A stretch of DNA of 23,297 nt from a virus: positions 1 through 23,297 of the IMG/VR virus record IMGVR_UViG_3300015245_000225; one strand, given 5' to 3'. The translations under genes were made by a program, and so were the position numbers. The notes beneath the pieces are model-generated. The model did no database searches. It was not told the origin of the DNA and saw nothing but the letters and a program-made list of their open reading frames with translations. Below, one piece after another: positions 6,940 through 14,801 of the stretch. The stretch's first letter is position 1. Every line of letters starts with the position of its first letter.

Positions 6940-9608
6940 CACTTGATTGGAGCAAGGCGACTCCGGTCAGTCAGCCGGAGGCCGCGCCGCCGCTTGACTG
7001 GAGCAAAGCCAAGCCAGCCGCTCCAGGTAGTGATGCGGACGCGCTCGATACGGCCACAGGCCTGCCCTTCACCGACCGCGTGCATCTGGCGACTGCTGAC
7101 AGCCTGGAGGAAAAGCGGGCCTATCTCGAGTCCGTCTACGGCAGGGAGAACGTGTCATCCGTTCGACAGATGAACGGCACCGAGAACCTGACGGTGAAGC
7201 ACGGCGATCAGTGGGTGCTCGCGGAAGGCGGTAATGCGTGGGAAAACTTTGGTGCCAGCCTTCTCTCTCACGTTCCCAGCCTCACAGGTATGGCGGCAGG
7301 CGCCACCGAGGGAGGCGCACTCGGCACGGCGGGTGGTCCTTTTGCGCCGATAACCGTCCCGGTTGGGATAGTGGGCGGCGCCGCGATCGGCGGCATGTTC
7401 GGCAAGACCGTCGAGAAGGTCGGGCAGGCAGTCACTGCGCCCGCCACCATCAGGCCGATGCTCGGCAAGGGCGGGGAAACCTATGTGCGGTCCATTGCAG
7501 ACGCCGGAGAAGGCGGAGCACTCGGAGAAGTGGGCGGCCGCGTGGTAGGCAAGGTCATCGGTAAGTTGGCCCGCGGAGGCCTTCCCGATTGGTTCACCGG
7601 CAGCACGGCTGAAATCAAGCGGCAATTCCAGCGAATCAAGGCGATGGGCGGGAAGCCGCCGATCATGTCCGTGGCTCCTGACCTTCGCAAGCTCTCGCGT
7701 ATGGAAATCATGGCCGAGAAAACGACCGGCCCGGCAACGAGCCGCATCGCGACCAACCGTAAAGTGCTGGCCGACCAGGCGAAGCGCGTGCTGGTGAACG
7801 GCGGTGTGCCAGAACACTCCGTCGATTCGGTGTACGAGGACTTGCAACACGGGCATTTCGCTCAGAGCGGCGTGCCGGTCGCAGAGGCTGTATCGAAGCG
7901 GGTTCAGGCCCATCAGGAAATGCTGCAGAAGCGCGTCGATTCCGCCATCTCGTTCGCCAGGGCTGAAACCGATAAGCAGATCCAGACCTTCGATGAACTC
8001 GCTGCGCGCTACGAGAAGGGCACGCTCGGCGTCGATGTGGCGAAGGGCTTCCAAGCGGCGAAAGCACAGTTTCAGGTGACGATGAGCCACGTCTACAAGC
8101 AGGTCGACAAGCTGTTTGGGGACAAGCCGATCATCGAGACCGACGGTATCCGCGGTGTGGCGAACATGCTGCTGAGGAAAGCGCAGGGCGTGAAACCGTC
8201 CGGTGCCGCAGGTCAGGCGGCGCGTGTCGGCGCTCCGGCCGCTGAAGGTGCGGCCGACATCAGCGCCAGCGCGACGCCGCAACTGGACGATGCGGGTTTA
8301 TTCAAGGAACTCGGTATCGAAATGCCGCCGGACGGGAAGCTCACCTTCGAGCAGGCCCAGCGGATGCGCTCAGTCCTGCGCGAGGCCGCACAGGGTCCGT
8401 CGATCATCAAGAACATCAAGCAGCGCGAAATCGGGCTGCTCGCCGATTCGGTGGACCGCGCCATCACGCGAGCCGGCATGTCTCCAGAGGCGCAGGGCGC
8501 CGGGAAGCTGCTCAAGGCCGCCGATCAGGCGTATTCGCAGGGGCGCTCCAAGTTCGCCGACGCTCAGCTGCGCACGTTCCTCAACGACTTCAGGAAAACC
8601 AAAGTCGCGCCCGACCCGGCAAAGGTCGCGGATCTGCTGATTCAGAGCGGGAAAACTGAGCGCGCGCTCGAATTCAAGAAAACGCTCGGTCCCGAGGTGT
8701 GGAACAAGGTCGTCGCGCAGGACATGGAGAACGTGCTGTTCCGTGCTCGAGATCCGATTACGGGTGCCGTAGACCCCTCTCGCCTCGCCGCCACAATCGC
8801 CGGCCGCCGCGGCATGATGTCGACCATCCACGGCGCGGACGTGGAAGCGCGCATGATCGCGCTGACCAAGAATCTCGCGGCCGTCAACGGGAAAATCCCG
8901 GCTGAGGCGTTGGCGCCTGGCGCGTTCCGCTCATTCATGGAGCAGCACGAGGCCGCGGTGAAGGATCTGGACGAGTTCGTAAAAACCGACCCAATCGCCG
9001 CACTCGCCGATCCGAAGATTCCGCCCGAGCAGGTGTACGCGAGCGTGTCGAAGCCCGAGAACGGGTCTCTCCTGCGCCGAGTCGTGGACTTCCTAGCGCC
9101 AGTGGGTAAAAACGGCATCCGCCCTCCATCCTCTGAACTCAACGCGCTGAGGGAGACCGCGCTGCGGCAGGCAATGGCCGAATCGGAGGCCGTGTCGGCG
9201 TTCAACAAGGAGACCGAAGTCGGTGCCAACCTAACCTCGTACCTGTCGAAGTACCCGAAGGCCTCTCAGGATCTGCTGTTCCCAGGCGGAATGGCCGATG
9301 CCATGCGCCAGTTCGACAAGGACGCGCAGTTTCTATTTCCCATCATCCACGATCCGGCGGTGGCTGGATTCAAGGGCGGCGAGGTGTTGGAATACTGGTT
9401 CGGCAGGCGCTGGTACGCGCAGGCGAAAATCGCACTCGGCCGCATGATTATCAATCACCCTGGATTCGAGACCTACCTGATCGGAGAGCGAACTCCTGGG
9501 AAGCTCGCGAAGGGCGCGCAGTCTGCCTCGATGCAGATGACTCGCTTTTTTATGCAGGAGGCGATGAGCGAGGACGCCGACCGGCCGGAGCAACCCAGTG
9601 GTCCGTGA
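6921..9608 (+). CDS. Large internal virion protein
   Basis: I choose ATG at 6921 (MANAPVALDWSKA) rather than the in-frame ATG at 6861: GGAAATGGAAA sits directly before 6921, and the 20 codons upstream overlap the previous gene and read as non-native sequence. The product is 895 residues. LDWSKA occurs twice near the N-terminus (residues 8-13 and 25-30). Residues 118-162 form a Gly/Ala-rich hydrophobic stretch that could insert in a membrane. The remainder is long, mostly helical and charged, with many Gln, Lys and Ala residues. This matches the large ejection protein of podoviruses, which helps DNA cross the cell envelope. No lytic transglycosylase motif is obvious. It overlaps the next gene by 11 bases. 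Confidence 0.65.
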   Translation: MANAPVALDWSKATPVSQPEAAPPLDWSKAKPAAPGSDADALDTATGLPFTDRVHLATADSLEEKRAYLESVYGRENVSSVRQMNGTENLTVKHGDQWVLAEGGNAWENFGASLLSHVPSLTGMAAGATEGGALGTAGGPFAPITVPVGIVGGAAIGGMFGKTVEKVGQAVTAPATIRPMLGKGGETYVRSIADAGEGGALGEVGGRVVGKVIGKLARGGLPDWFTGSTAEIKRQFQRIKAMGGKPPIMSVAPDLRKLSRMEIMAEKTTGPATSRIATNRKVLADQAKRVLVNGGVPEHSVDSVYEDLQHGHFAQSGVPVAEAVSKRVQAHQEMLQKRVDSAISFARAETDKQIQTFDELAARYEKGTLGVDVAKGFQAAKAQFQVTMSHVYKQVDKLFGDKPIIETDGIRGVANMLLRKAQGVKPSGAAGQAARVGAPAAEGAADISASATPQLDDAGLFKELGIEMPPDGKLTFEQAQRMRSVLREAAQGPSIIKNIKQREIGLLADSVDRAITRAGMSPEAQGAGKLLKAADQAYSQGRSKFADAQLRTFLNDFRKTKVAPDPAKVADLLIQSGKTERALEFKKTLGPEVWNKVVAQDMENVLFRARDPITGAVDPSRLAATIAGRRGMMSTIHGADVEARMIALTKNLAAVNGKIPAEALAPGAFRSFMEQHEAAVKDLDEFVKTDPIAALADPKIPPEQVYASVSKPENGSLLRRVVDFLAPVGKNGIRPPSSELNALRETALRQAMAESEAVSAFNKETEVGANLTSYLSKYPKASQDLLFPGGMADAMRQFDKDAQFLFPIIHDPAVAGFKGGEVLEYWFGRRWYAQAKIALGRMIINHPGFETYLIGERTPGKLAKGAQSASMQMTRFFMQEAMSEDADRPEQPSGP

Positions 9609-9783
9609 GTCGAAAGACGATAATGCCGTCCTCGATGAAATCATCGTCGAGTTACGCGCATGCGTGAAGGCCACTACGGACCCGGACGAGAAAGCGAAGT
9701 ATTACGACCGGCTCCTAAAGGCACTGCAGATGCGTCGCAAGGACGGCGGCAGCAAAAAGGGGCGCGGCTTTGACATCAAGTAA
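9598..9783 (+). CDS. Small charged hypothetical protein
   Basis: A 61-residue protein starts at GTG inside the end of the large internal virion gene, with GGAG upstream. It is helical and charged (DEIIVELRACVKATTDPDEKAKYYDRLLKAL, abbreviated here to its first half and last residues by position 12-42) and ends in a basic, Gly-rich tail, RRKDGGSKKGRGFDIK. The size and the basic tail recall small DNA-binding or packaging proteins, but no signature lets me claim a small terminase. It is co-oriented and coupled with the virion genes. Confidence 0.55.
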   Translation: MVRESKDDNAVLDEIIVELRACVKATTDPDEKAKYYDRLLKALQMRRKDGGSKKGRGFDIK

Positions 9784-9794
9784 GGGGAACGTGC

Positions 9795-10043
9795 ATGGAC
9801 GACATGGTGAGACCGAGGATGGACACGGGACAGGCGTTGCTGATCCTCGACGTGCTGCTGAAGGCGCTGGGTACGAAGGTGCTGGCACTCCTTGCCCTGG
9901 CGATGACCTTCGGCCTATTCTGCTGGGCGATGTGGCTTCAGACTTGGCTCGGGGTCACGGTGGCGGTCGTCTTTGGCCTCGGCGCACTCTGGCCGGTGCT
10001 GTACATTGGCCTGAAAAACAGGAGTGAAGGTAATGACCCGTAA
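9795..10043 (+). CDS. Small membrane protein with two hydrophobic segments
   Basis: The 82-residue product begins at ATG after AAGGGGA. Two strongly hydrophobic stretches are visible, at about residues 33-50 (VLALLALAMTFGLFCWAMW) and 53-72 (WLGVTVAVVFGLGALWPVL). They are separated by a very short turn, and the C-terminus is short and polar (KNRSEGNDP). Two-helix proteins of this size include class II holins, but the lysis genes lie 4 kb downstream, so a virion-associated or membrane role during infection is equally possible. It overlaps the next gene by 11 bases. Confidence 0.6.
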   Translation: MDDMVRPRMDTGQALLILDVLLKALGTKVLALLALAMTFGLFCWAMWLQTWLGVTVAVVFGLGALWPVLYIGLKNRSEGNDP

Positions 10044-10281
10044 ATTCAACAACGCTGACACCGATCGCTACACGATGCTGTCGGGCAAGACCGTGCGCCG
10101 GTTCGAGACACAGATTCCAAACGAGCGCGACCAGAAGAAGAACACGGACTTCAAGCTCCAGTTCTTCGATCAGAAGTCCGTGGTTCCAATACTGGTGACG
10201 GGCGGCAGCGACACCGCGCACACGCGTACGATGAACGCCGGCGGCAAGCCCTACTCCCGCACCGGCAAGCCGGACGAATAA
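10033..10281 (+). CDS. Small hypothetical protein
   Basis: I use ATG at 10033, which has GGAG eight bases upstream; a GTG three codons earlier (10024) is the alternative and would overlap that ribosome binding site. The 82-residue protein is polar and basic (MTRKFNNADTDRYTMLSG, KTVRRFETQIPNERDQKKN). It has no membrane segment or recognised motif. It precedes the fibre genes and overlaps the membrane protein gene, so it is probably expressed with the virion block. Confidence 0.55.
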   Translation: MTRKFNNADTDRYTMLSGKTVRRFETQIPNERDQKKNTDFKLQFFDQKSVVPILVTGGSDTAHTRTMNAGGKPYSRTGKPDE

Positions 10282-10284
10282 GCC

Positions 10285-10473
10285 GTGGCTCTCCAAGTCT
10301 CAGGCATCGCGCGTTACTTGTGGACCGGGCTTTCCGGTGACACGAAACCTACCGATCCCATTCGAGTGGGGATCAACGACGTGTTCTTTGAAACGGACAC
10401 GGCGAAGTATTACGTGTTCAACGGCGTGGCGTGGTCGGTGTCGAATAGCAAACCTCCAATGAGGGGGCCGTAA
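10285..10473 (+). CDS. GDTKPTD-module protein, stand-alone copy
   Basis: A 62-residue protein starts at GTG 3 bases after the previous stop; no good ribosome binding site is seen, so reinitiation is likely. Residues 13-50 (WTGLSGDTKPTD, then NDVFFETDT and NGVAW) match residues 13-49 of the next gene. The DNA of the GDTKPTD part is identical at 26 of 30 bases (10327-10356 against 10515-10544). Modules of this type ('GLS.DTKPT ... F.ETDTG..Y.Y.G..W') are common in phage tail or fibre proteins. Its stop overlaps the start of the fibre gene. It may be a small virion protein or a leftover copy from duplication. Confidence 0.6.
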   Translation: MALQVSGIARYLWTGLSGDTKPTDPIRVGINDVFFETDTAKYYVFNGVAWSVSNSKPPMRGP

Positions 10474-11567
10474 TGACTATTGCATATGGTGGCGTCCCAC
10501 GAAATCAGTGGAGCGGGCTCTCCGGTGACACGAAGCCCACGGATCAGAGGGTTTTAGTCAACGATCTGTTCTTCGAGACAGATACCGGAAATTTATTCAT
10601 CTACACGGGGACAGCATGGTTTGCGTTCCCGACGGCCTCGGGCGGCTCCGGCACGATTCCGGCGCAAACGAACCTCCAGGTATTCACCTCGGCAGGTGCG
10701 GGACTGTGGACGAAGCCTACGGTTGGAACACCGAAGCTCGTGCGCGTCATCTTGGTCGGCCCTGGCGGTGGCGGTGGTTCTGGCGGGTCGATTATTTCTG
10801 GCACGGCGAGTTCCGGTGGCGCCGGCGGCGGCGGCGGCGCAATCGTCGATGTCACTTTCCCCGCTTCAGCACTTCCCGCGACGGTCGTCACTTCAGTCGG
10901 CACGGGTGGTGCCGGTGGTCTCACGGTAACGGGTGCGGTCGGGAATCCAGGATCTAGCGGAAGTGGCGCGACTGTTTTCACAGCTTTCGCCCAAGCGTTT
11001 GCTGGTGGAGGCGGCGCTGGCGGTCAGAGCGCCGGAAATTCTGGGGGCGGTGGGTCTGCTGGTTTGACCGGCAACGGTGGCGTAGGAACCAATGCCGCCG
11101 GTGGCGCAGCGGGAGCGGGTTCAGGCGCAATAGGTGGATTCGGCGCGAACGGCGTGTTCGGTAATTCTGGCGATGCTTCCGGTGCCGGCGGCGGCAGTGG
11201 TGTTTTGGGATTCAACGGCGGTAACAGTTATCTCGGCGGCGCTGGCGGTGGTGCGGGTGGCGGATTGACGGCTGGGCCGGCGGCGACTAACGGCGGCAAC
11301 GGCGGAGGCATGACAGCTTTGACTGCGGCTATGGCCGGTCCCGCCGGCGGTGCGGGCGCAGGCGGCAATGGAGCAAATGCCCCTGGTTACACTGCCGGTT
11401 CAGGTGGCGCGGGTGGCGCATCAAGCGCCGCAGCCACAGGATTCGCCGGCGGTGTGGGTGGCATCGGCGCCGGCGGCGGCGGCGGCGGTAGCGCGATCAG
11501 CACGCAGGCCTCTGGTGCCGGTGCAGCCGGCGGCAACGGCGCGATCTACGTCATCACGAGTTTCTAA
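10473..11567 (+). CDS. Glycine-rich tail fibre protein
   Basis: This 364-residue product starts at ATG overlapping the previous stop by one base, with GAGGGGG upstream. Residues 1-55 carry the GDTKPTD/FFETDTG module that probably attaches it to the virion. Residues 65-95 (NLQVFTSAGAGLWTKPTV, then PKLVRVILVGPGG) are the typical entry of the phage glycine-rich domain. From there to about residue 355 the chain is dominated by GG, GGA and GGN repeats, ending in NGAIYVITSF. Such chains form packed polyglycine II helices in some receptor-binding tips, for example T4-like gp38 adhesins. The expected role is host recognition or a fibre shaft. The neighbouring spike gene supports this. Confidence 0.75.
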   Translation: MTIAYGGVPRNQWSGLSGDTKPTDQRVLVNDLFFETDTGNLFIYTGTAWFAFPTASGGSGTIPAQTNLQVFTSAGAGLWTKPTVGTPKLVRVILVGPGGGGGSGGSIISGTASSGGAGGGGGAIVDVTFPASALPATVVTSVGTGGAGGLTVTGAVGNPGSSGSGATVFTAFAQAFAGGGGAGGQSAGNSGGGGSAGLTGNGGVGTNAAGGAAGAGSGAIGGFGANGVFGNSGDASGAGGGSGVLGFNGGNSYLGGAGGGAGGGLTAGPAATNGGNGGGMTALTAAMAGPAGGAGAGGNGANAPGYTAGSGGAGGASSAAATGFAGGVGGIGAGGGGGGSAISTQASGAGAAGGNGAIYVITSF

Positions 11568-11575
11568 GGTAGACC

Positions 11576-13594
11576 ATGAGCAAGCCCGTTACGATTCCAA
11601 ACGTCTTTGCCACGCAGTCTGGCAACGTTCCGGCGAGCGAACTGGACGCGGACTACAACGTACTCTCCGCTGCGATCAACGATTTCGTAACCTACGCCAA
11701 TTTCCTGTCGGACGCGGGCGCGGTGAACGCGATCGTTGTCTCCACTCCGGCAAACACCACCTTTTCCCTCGTCGGCGGCGTCTGGTTCGACTGCATGGTG
11801 GCGAACGCGAACACCTCGGCGAGTGTAACGGCCAACCCCAACGGGCTCGGTGCCACTCCGGTGCGCGACGCCAGCGGCAACGCCCTGGCGATCGGCGCGC
11901 TTCAGGCGAACACGATCTACCGCTTTGTCTACGACGGCGCCGCATTCTTCCGAGTCATCGCTCAGAGTGCGGTTCCCTTCTACCCTCCCACCGCCACTGA
12001 AATATCGGCCGCCTCCACGATCGTCGCCTACTTTTACGCGCCCGGAGATGTGCGCCGATATGGCGCCGATCCGCTCGGTGTCGCTGATTCTGCGACCGCC
12101 TATCAGCAGGCATCGAACAGCAATTTGAAGGTGGATATGCCAGAGGGCACTTACAAAATCGCCGTTCAGGTTACATGCGTTGCCCGTCCCGTCACCTACA
12201 TAGGAGCTGCGCGCGGGGCCACCAAACTCATTCTGTCTACCAATACAGATGCTTTCAAATGGAGCGGGGCAGGTTCTGGCGGCGGCATGAAAAGATGCGT
12301 TCTTCAGGTGAGTGGCATGACTGGTGGCTACGCTCTTAGCGTCACCACTCAGGGCCGATGGTTGGCTGAAGATATGAACGTCATCACCAACAGTACTGGA
12401 GCAGGGGCCTTTTACGCCGCTGATTTCAACAGCGTCACCTTCAGAGATATATGGCTCAACGGCAGCTATGGAACGAACGGTGCAGCGATCTATCTTTTCG
12501 GGTCTGGCGCGGCATCGGCATTGGTCGCAGATATCAACAATGTCCAATACGGTGGTTCTGGAGGCGCATCTGCCACTTCATCATACGGGCTTGTTGTCGA
12601 TGGCGGTGTAGCAACCGTCAACATCCGTAGCTTCTCATCTGTGGCTTGCTTTTGCGGCGTGATAACGCTGAATACATCTGCAGTCACCAACTTCGCCCAA
12701 TTCATCGAAGGCGATAACGTTCAGGTCGATGGCTGCTACGGCGATGGAATAGTTTTGGGCACAGCTGGGGCTGGCAACACGACGGGCCACAACTTTGCTA
12801 TGACCTATGTCCATCACACCGGACAGAACAATTCAGGCGCAGGTATTGGTAAAGGAACAGGGATTTACATCTACGCCAACTGTCGCGCCTCGAGATTTCA
12901 GGGCGGGGACATACTCACCTGCAACTTGGGCGGCATGTTCATCGACGGAAACAATATCCAAGTTTCTGATATGGATATCCGTAAAAACAGCCAGGATGCT
13001 GTTGGCACCTATCCTGCCATTCAGCTTGGGGCCAATTCCTTTGGCAATAACATCCATCACAACACGCTCGGGCAAAACAGCGGCGCAGCGACATCCGATC
13101 AGTCCTATGGCGTGCAGATTGACTTAGGATCTAGCCAGAACATCGTCGTCCATAACTACATGCTGCTCAACACGCTGGGCGCGATCCTTGATAATTCCGG
13201 TGACACCAACAGCATCATCAAGGACAACCTCTACGCCGGCAACTCGACCTTCCACTCGGCGCTCGGACCGGCTGCAATGGCCGCGACGGTTAACAATTAC
13301 AACCCGACCAGCTGGAACGTCAACGTCACGCACCTGCGCCTCACGCCGGCGGCCGGCGGCACCACGGTCAATGGTCTCTTTTCCGGTACCGTGGCGAGCG
13401 TTTGGATACACGGCTCTACACTTGTGATCGAGAACCTGTCCTCGGCAGATAGCCTTACGTTCACTCACCTCAACGCCAGCTCGAATTCGTGGAACAGGTT
13501 CTCCCTTAAGAACGCAGTAAGCCTAGTGCTCGCGCCTTTTGAATCGCGCCAATTTATGTACAACACGATCCTTTCAAAGTGGCAAGCGATATGA
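11576..13594 (+). CDS. Tail spike with right-handed beta-helix (pectate-lyase-like) domain
   Basis: The 672-residue protein starts at ATG after AAGGTAGACC. The N-terminal 130 residues look like a virion attachment and beta module. VRRYGADPLGVADSATAYQQA (starting at residue 159) is the classic opening of the pectate lyase 3 / tail spike beta-helix domain, followed by MPEGTYKI. Residues 200-560 contain many Asn-, Gly- and Ser-rich coils such as NNIHHNTLGQNSG and GSSQNIVVHNYM, as expected for parallel beta-helix rungs. The C-terminus (about 560-672) is a separate domain that could trimerise. Spikes of this type bind or degrade surface polysaccharide. Catalytic residues cannot be assigned by eye. 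The stop overlaps the next start (ATGA). Confidence 0.8.
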   Translation: MSKPVTIPNVFATQSGNVPASELDADYNVLSAAINDFVTYANFLSDAGAVNAIVVSTPANTTFSLVGGVWFDCMVANANTSASVTANPNGLGATPVRDASGNALAIGALQANTIYRFVYDGAAFFRVIAQSAVPFYPPTATEISAASTIVAYFYAPGDVRRYGADPLGVADSATAYQQASNSNLKVDMPEGTYKIAVQVTCVARPVTYIGAARGATKLILSTNTDAFKWSGAGSGGGMKRCVLQVSGMTGGYALSVTTQGRWLAEDMNVITNSTGAGAFYAADFNSVTFRDIWLNGSYGTNGAAIYLFGSGAASALVADINNVQYGGSGGASATSSYGLVVDGGVATVNIRSFSSVACFCGVITLNTSAVTNFAQFIEGDNVQVDGCYGDGIVLGTAGAGNTTGHNFAMTYVHHTGQNNSGAGIGKGTGIYIYANCRASRFQGGDILTCNLGGMFIDGNNIQVSDMDIRKNSQDAVGTYPAIQLGANSFGNNIHHNTLGQNSGAATSDQSYGVQIDLGSSQNIVVHNYMLLNTLGAILDNSGDTNSIIKDNLYAGNSTFHSALGPAAMAATVNNYNPTSWNVNVTHLRLTPAAGGTTVNGLFSGTVASVWIHGSTLVIENLSSADSLTFTHLNASSNSWNRFSLKNAVSLVLAPFESRQFMYNTILSKWQAI

Positions 13595-13980
13595 GCGACC
13601 CTGACTTCAACGACCCGGTGTTTCTTAAAGGACAACTCAACCTCGCAGTTGCGGCGATCCGCTCGCGTGACCAGACGGCAGCCGAGATTACCGCGCGCTT
13701 GGAAGCCCAATACGCCGATCAATATGAGCAGATCAGGCTAGACGGAGAACGAGCGCGGAAGATGTTCGAGGAGAAGAAAGACGAGTTGCGCCAAGTCTCG
13801 CTCCGCTACGCCGCGCTGCGTCATTATCAAGTGCGCGTTCGCTCACTCGGGATACTCGCCAAGGGCAAGAGCCTAGACGCTGCGCTCGATAGCGTGCTGA
13901 AACAGATGGGCGCGCAGGAGGTCGAGAAGATGAGCATAGACGCTGGCGTTCGCAACGCGATTCTAGGGCGACTGCAGTGA
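13591..13980 (+). CDS. Helical protein downstream of the spike
   Basis: ATG at 13591 overlaps the spike stop in an ATGA, so I prefer it to the in-frame GTG at 13579. The product is 129 residues, highly charged and almost entirely helical, with a coiled-coil-like middle (AQYADQYEQIRLDGERARKM, FEEKKDELRQVSLRYAALRH). Genes directly after spikes or fibres often encode assembly chaperones, which are frequently coiled coils; that is inference from position. No membrane segment or enzyme motif is present. Confidence 0.6.
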   Translation: MSDPDFNDPVFLKGQLNLAVAAIRSRDQTAAEITARLEAQYADQYEQIRLDGERARKMFEEKKDELRQVSLRYAALRHYQVRVRSLGILAKGKSLDAALDSVLKQMGAQEVEKMSIDAGVRNAILGRLQ

Positions 13981-14438
13981 TCCTCCCGCTCTCCCGCACG
14001 GCTTCGACAGAACTGGCGACCAGTGGCACGCTCCTGGCCGCAGACTCGCTGTTCCACACGATCGAGCAGCCGTGGCGTAACAATCTGAAGGGTCACTCGT
14101 GCGTGCCGGTGGGAACCTACGACCTGATTCCCTACCAATCGCCGCGCCACGGTGCCACGTGGCAGCTGCACAATCCCGCGCTGAACATCTACGGACGCGG
14201 AAACGTGCCGGAAGGCGGGCGTTCAGCGTGCGAAATTCACTCTGCGAACTGGGCCGAGCAGCTTGAGGGCTGCATTGCGCTGGGACTGGATGACAAGCCA
14301 ATGTTTGACCCTCTGACTGGGAAGGTCGAGCCCAGTATCGAAGGCAGTCGTGACGCCGTGGCTCACCTGCACGCAATCCTCGGTGAGATGTCTCATGGGC
14401 ACACGCTGGTTATTTCAGAGCAAGGAGTACCGACATGA
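13977..14438 (+). CDS. DUF5675-like protein in the lysis cassette
   Basis: The gene starts at GTG overlapping the previous stop (GTGA) and encodes 153 residues. The pattern SCVPVGTYDLIPYQSPRHGATWQL (residues 41-64) followed by CEIHSANWAEQLEGCIALG (residues 85-103) fits the DUF5675 family found in phages and bacteria, whose function is not established to my knowledge. Cys42, Cys85, His88 and Cys99 stand out. The arrangement of a His shortly before a Gly-Cys-Ile recalls the His and Cys of YkuD-type L,D-transpeptidases, but I have no alignment to support that. It opens a cassette of membrane proteins and spanins where an endolysin would be expected, and no other gene in the window looks like one. 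A role in cell-wall processing is therefore a reasonable hypothesis. Confidence 0.65.
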   Translation: MILPLSRTASTELATSGTLLAADSLFHTIEQPWRNNLKGHSCVPVGTYDLIPYQSPRHGATWQLHNPALNIYGRGNVPEGGRSACEIHSANWAEQLEGCIALGLDDKPMFDPLTGKVEPSIEGSRDAVAHLHAILGEMSHGHTLVISEQGVPT

Positions 14439-14587
14439 CCGACCCCGTAAAACCTGTAATCGACGCGCTCGAGGCCTCCGGCCAGCGCCAGGGCAGCAAG
14501 GCATGGGCGTGGCTCAAGGTTCACTGGTACGCCGCCGGGATAGGTGCGGCCGCCGGCGCGATCGTCGGCCATCTTTTTTGGAAGTGA
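14435..14587 (+). CDS. Membrane microprotein (50 residues)
   Basis: The frame begins at ATG overlapping the DUF5675-like stop (ATGA), with AAGGAG nine bases upstream. It encodes a polar N-terminal half (MTDPVKPVIDALEASGQRQG) and one Gly/Ala-rich hydrophobic helix at the C-terminus (residues 32-49, YAAGIGAAAGAIVGHLFW), ending in Lys. A single small helix rich in Gly and Ala fits a pinholin-, antiholin- or holin-like role, but could also be an accessory membrane protein. It is the first of four consecutive membrane proteins before the spanins. Confidence 0.55.
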   Translation: MTDPVKPVIDALEASGQRQGSKAWAWLKVHWYAAGIGAAAGAIVGHLFWK

Positions 14588-14588
14588 C

Positions 14589-14801
14589 GTGCAAATTTCG
14601 AGCGACGACATTGCCCCGATCCTGACCGCCGCAGCACTGGTAGTGACCGCGCTCGGGACTGCGATCACCGGCCTTGTGATTGTCCTGCGCCAGGGGCGCG
14701 TGCAACGAGAACATGGAGCGGCCATTGCCCAGCTCAAGACCGGAACAACCGGCATCCACCAAACGCTCGGAGAAGCGCCAGCGAAACCGCCGGAGCCGTA
14801 A
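14589..14801 (+). CDS. Single-helix membrane protein, holin candidate (70 residues)
   Basis: I place the start at GTG 14589, one base after the previous stop, with GGAAG upstream. The N-terminus is short and acidic (ISSDDIAPIL), followed by one long hydrophobic helix (residues 9-32, TAAALVVTALGTAITGLVIVL), a basic patch (RQGRVQRE) and a Pro-rich end. An outside N-terminus, one helix and a basic inside C-terminus resemble small phage holins and holin-like proteins. Its neighbours on both sides also have membrane segments, so which one forms the lysis hole cannot be told from sequence alone. Its stop overlaps the next start by one base. Confidence 0.55.
   Translation: MQISSDDIAPILTAAALVVTALGTAITGLVIVLRQGRVQREHGAAIAQLKTGTTGIHQTLGEAPAKPPEP

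Noticed and set aside
7155-8282. Minus-strand open frame of 375 codons inside the large internal virion gene
   Set aside because: It has Arg/His-rich shadow composition and lies in an uninterrupted plus-strand gene with clear coupling on both sides.
9598-9783. Small terminase subunit
   Set aside because: Size and basic tail would fit loosely, but no helix-turn-helix signature is visible and no large terminase lies beside it.
11564-12547. Minus-strand open frame of 327 codons opposite the tail spike
   Set aside because: The plus strand carries a clear beta-helix spike; the opposite frame has no motif and no start context.
11576-13594. Diversity-generating retroelement target in the tail spike
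   Set aside because: No reverse transcriptase or second template copy is visible in the window, and the spike C-terminus shows no obvious adenine-biased variable repeat.
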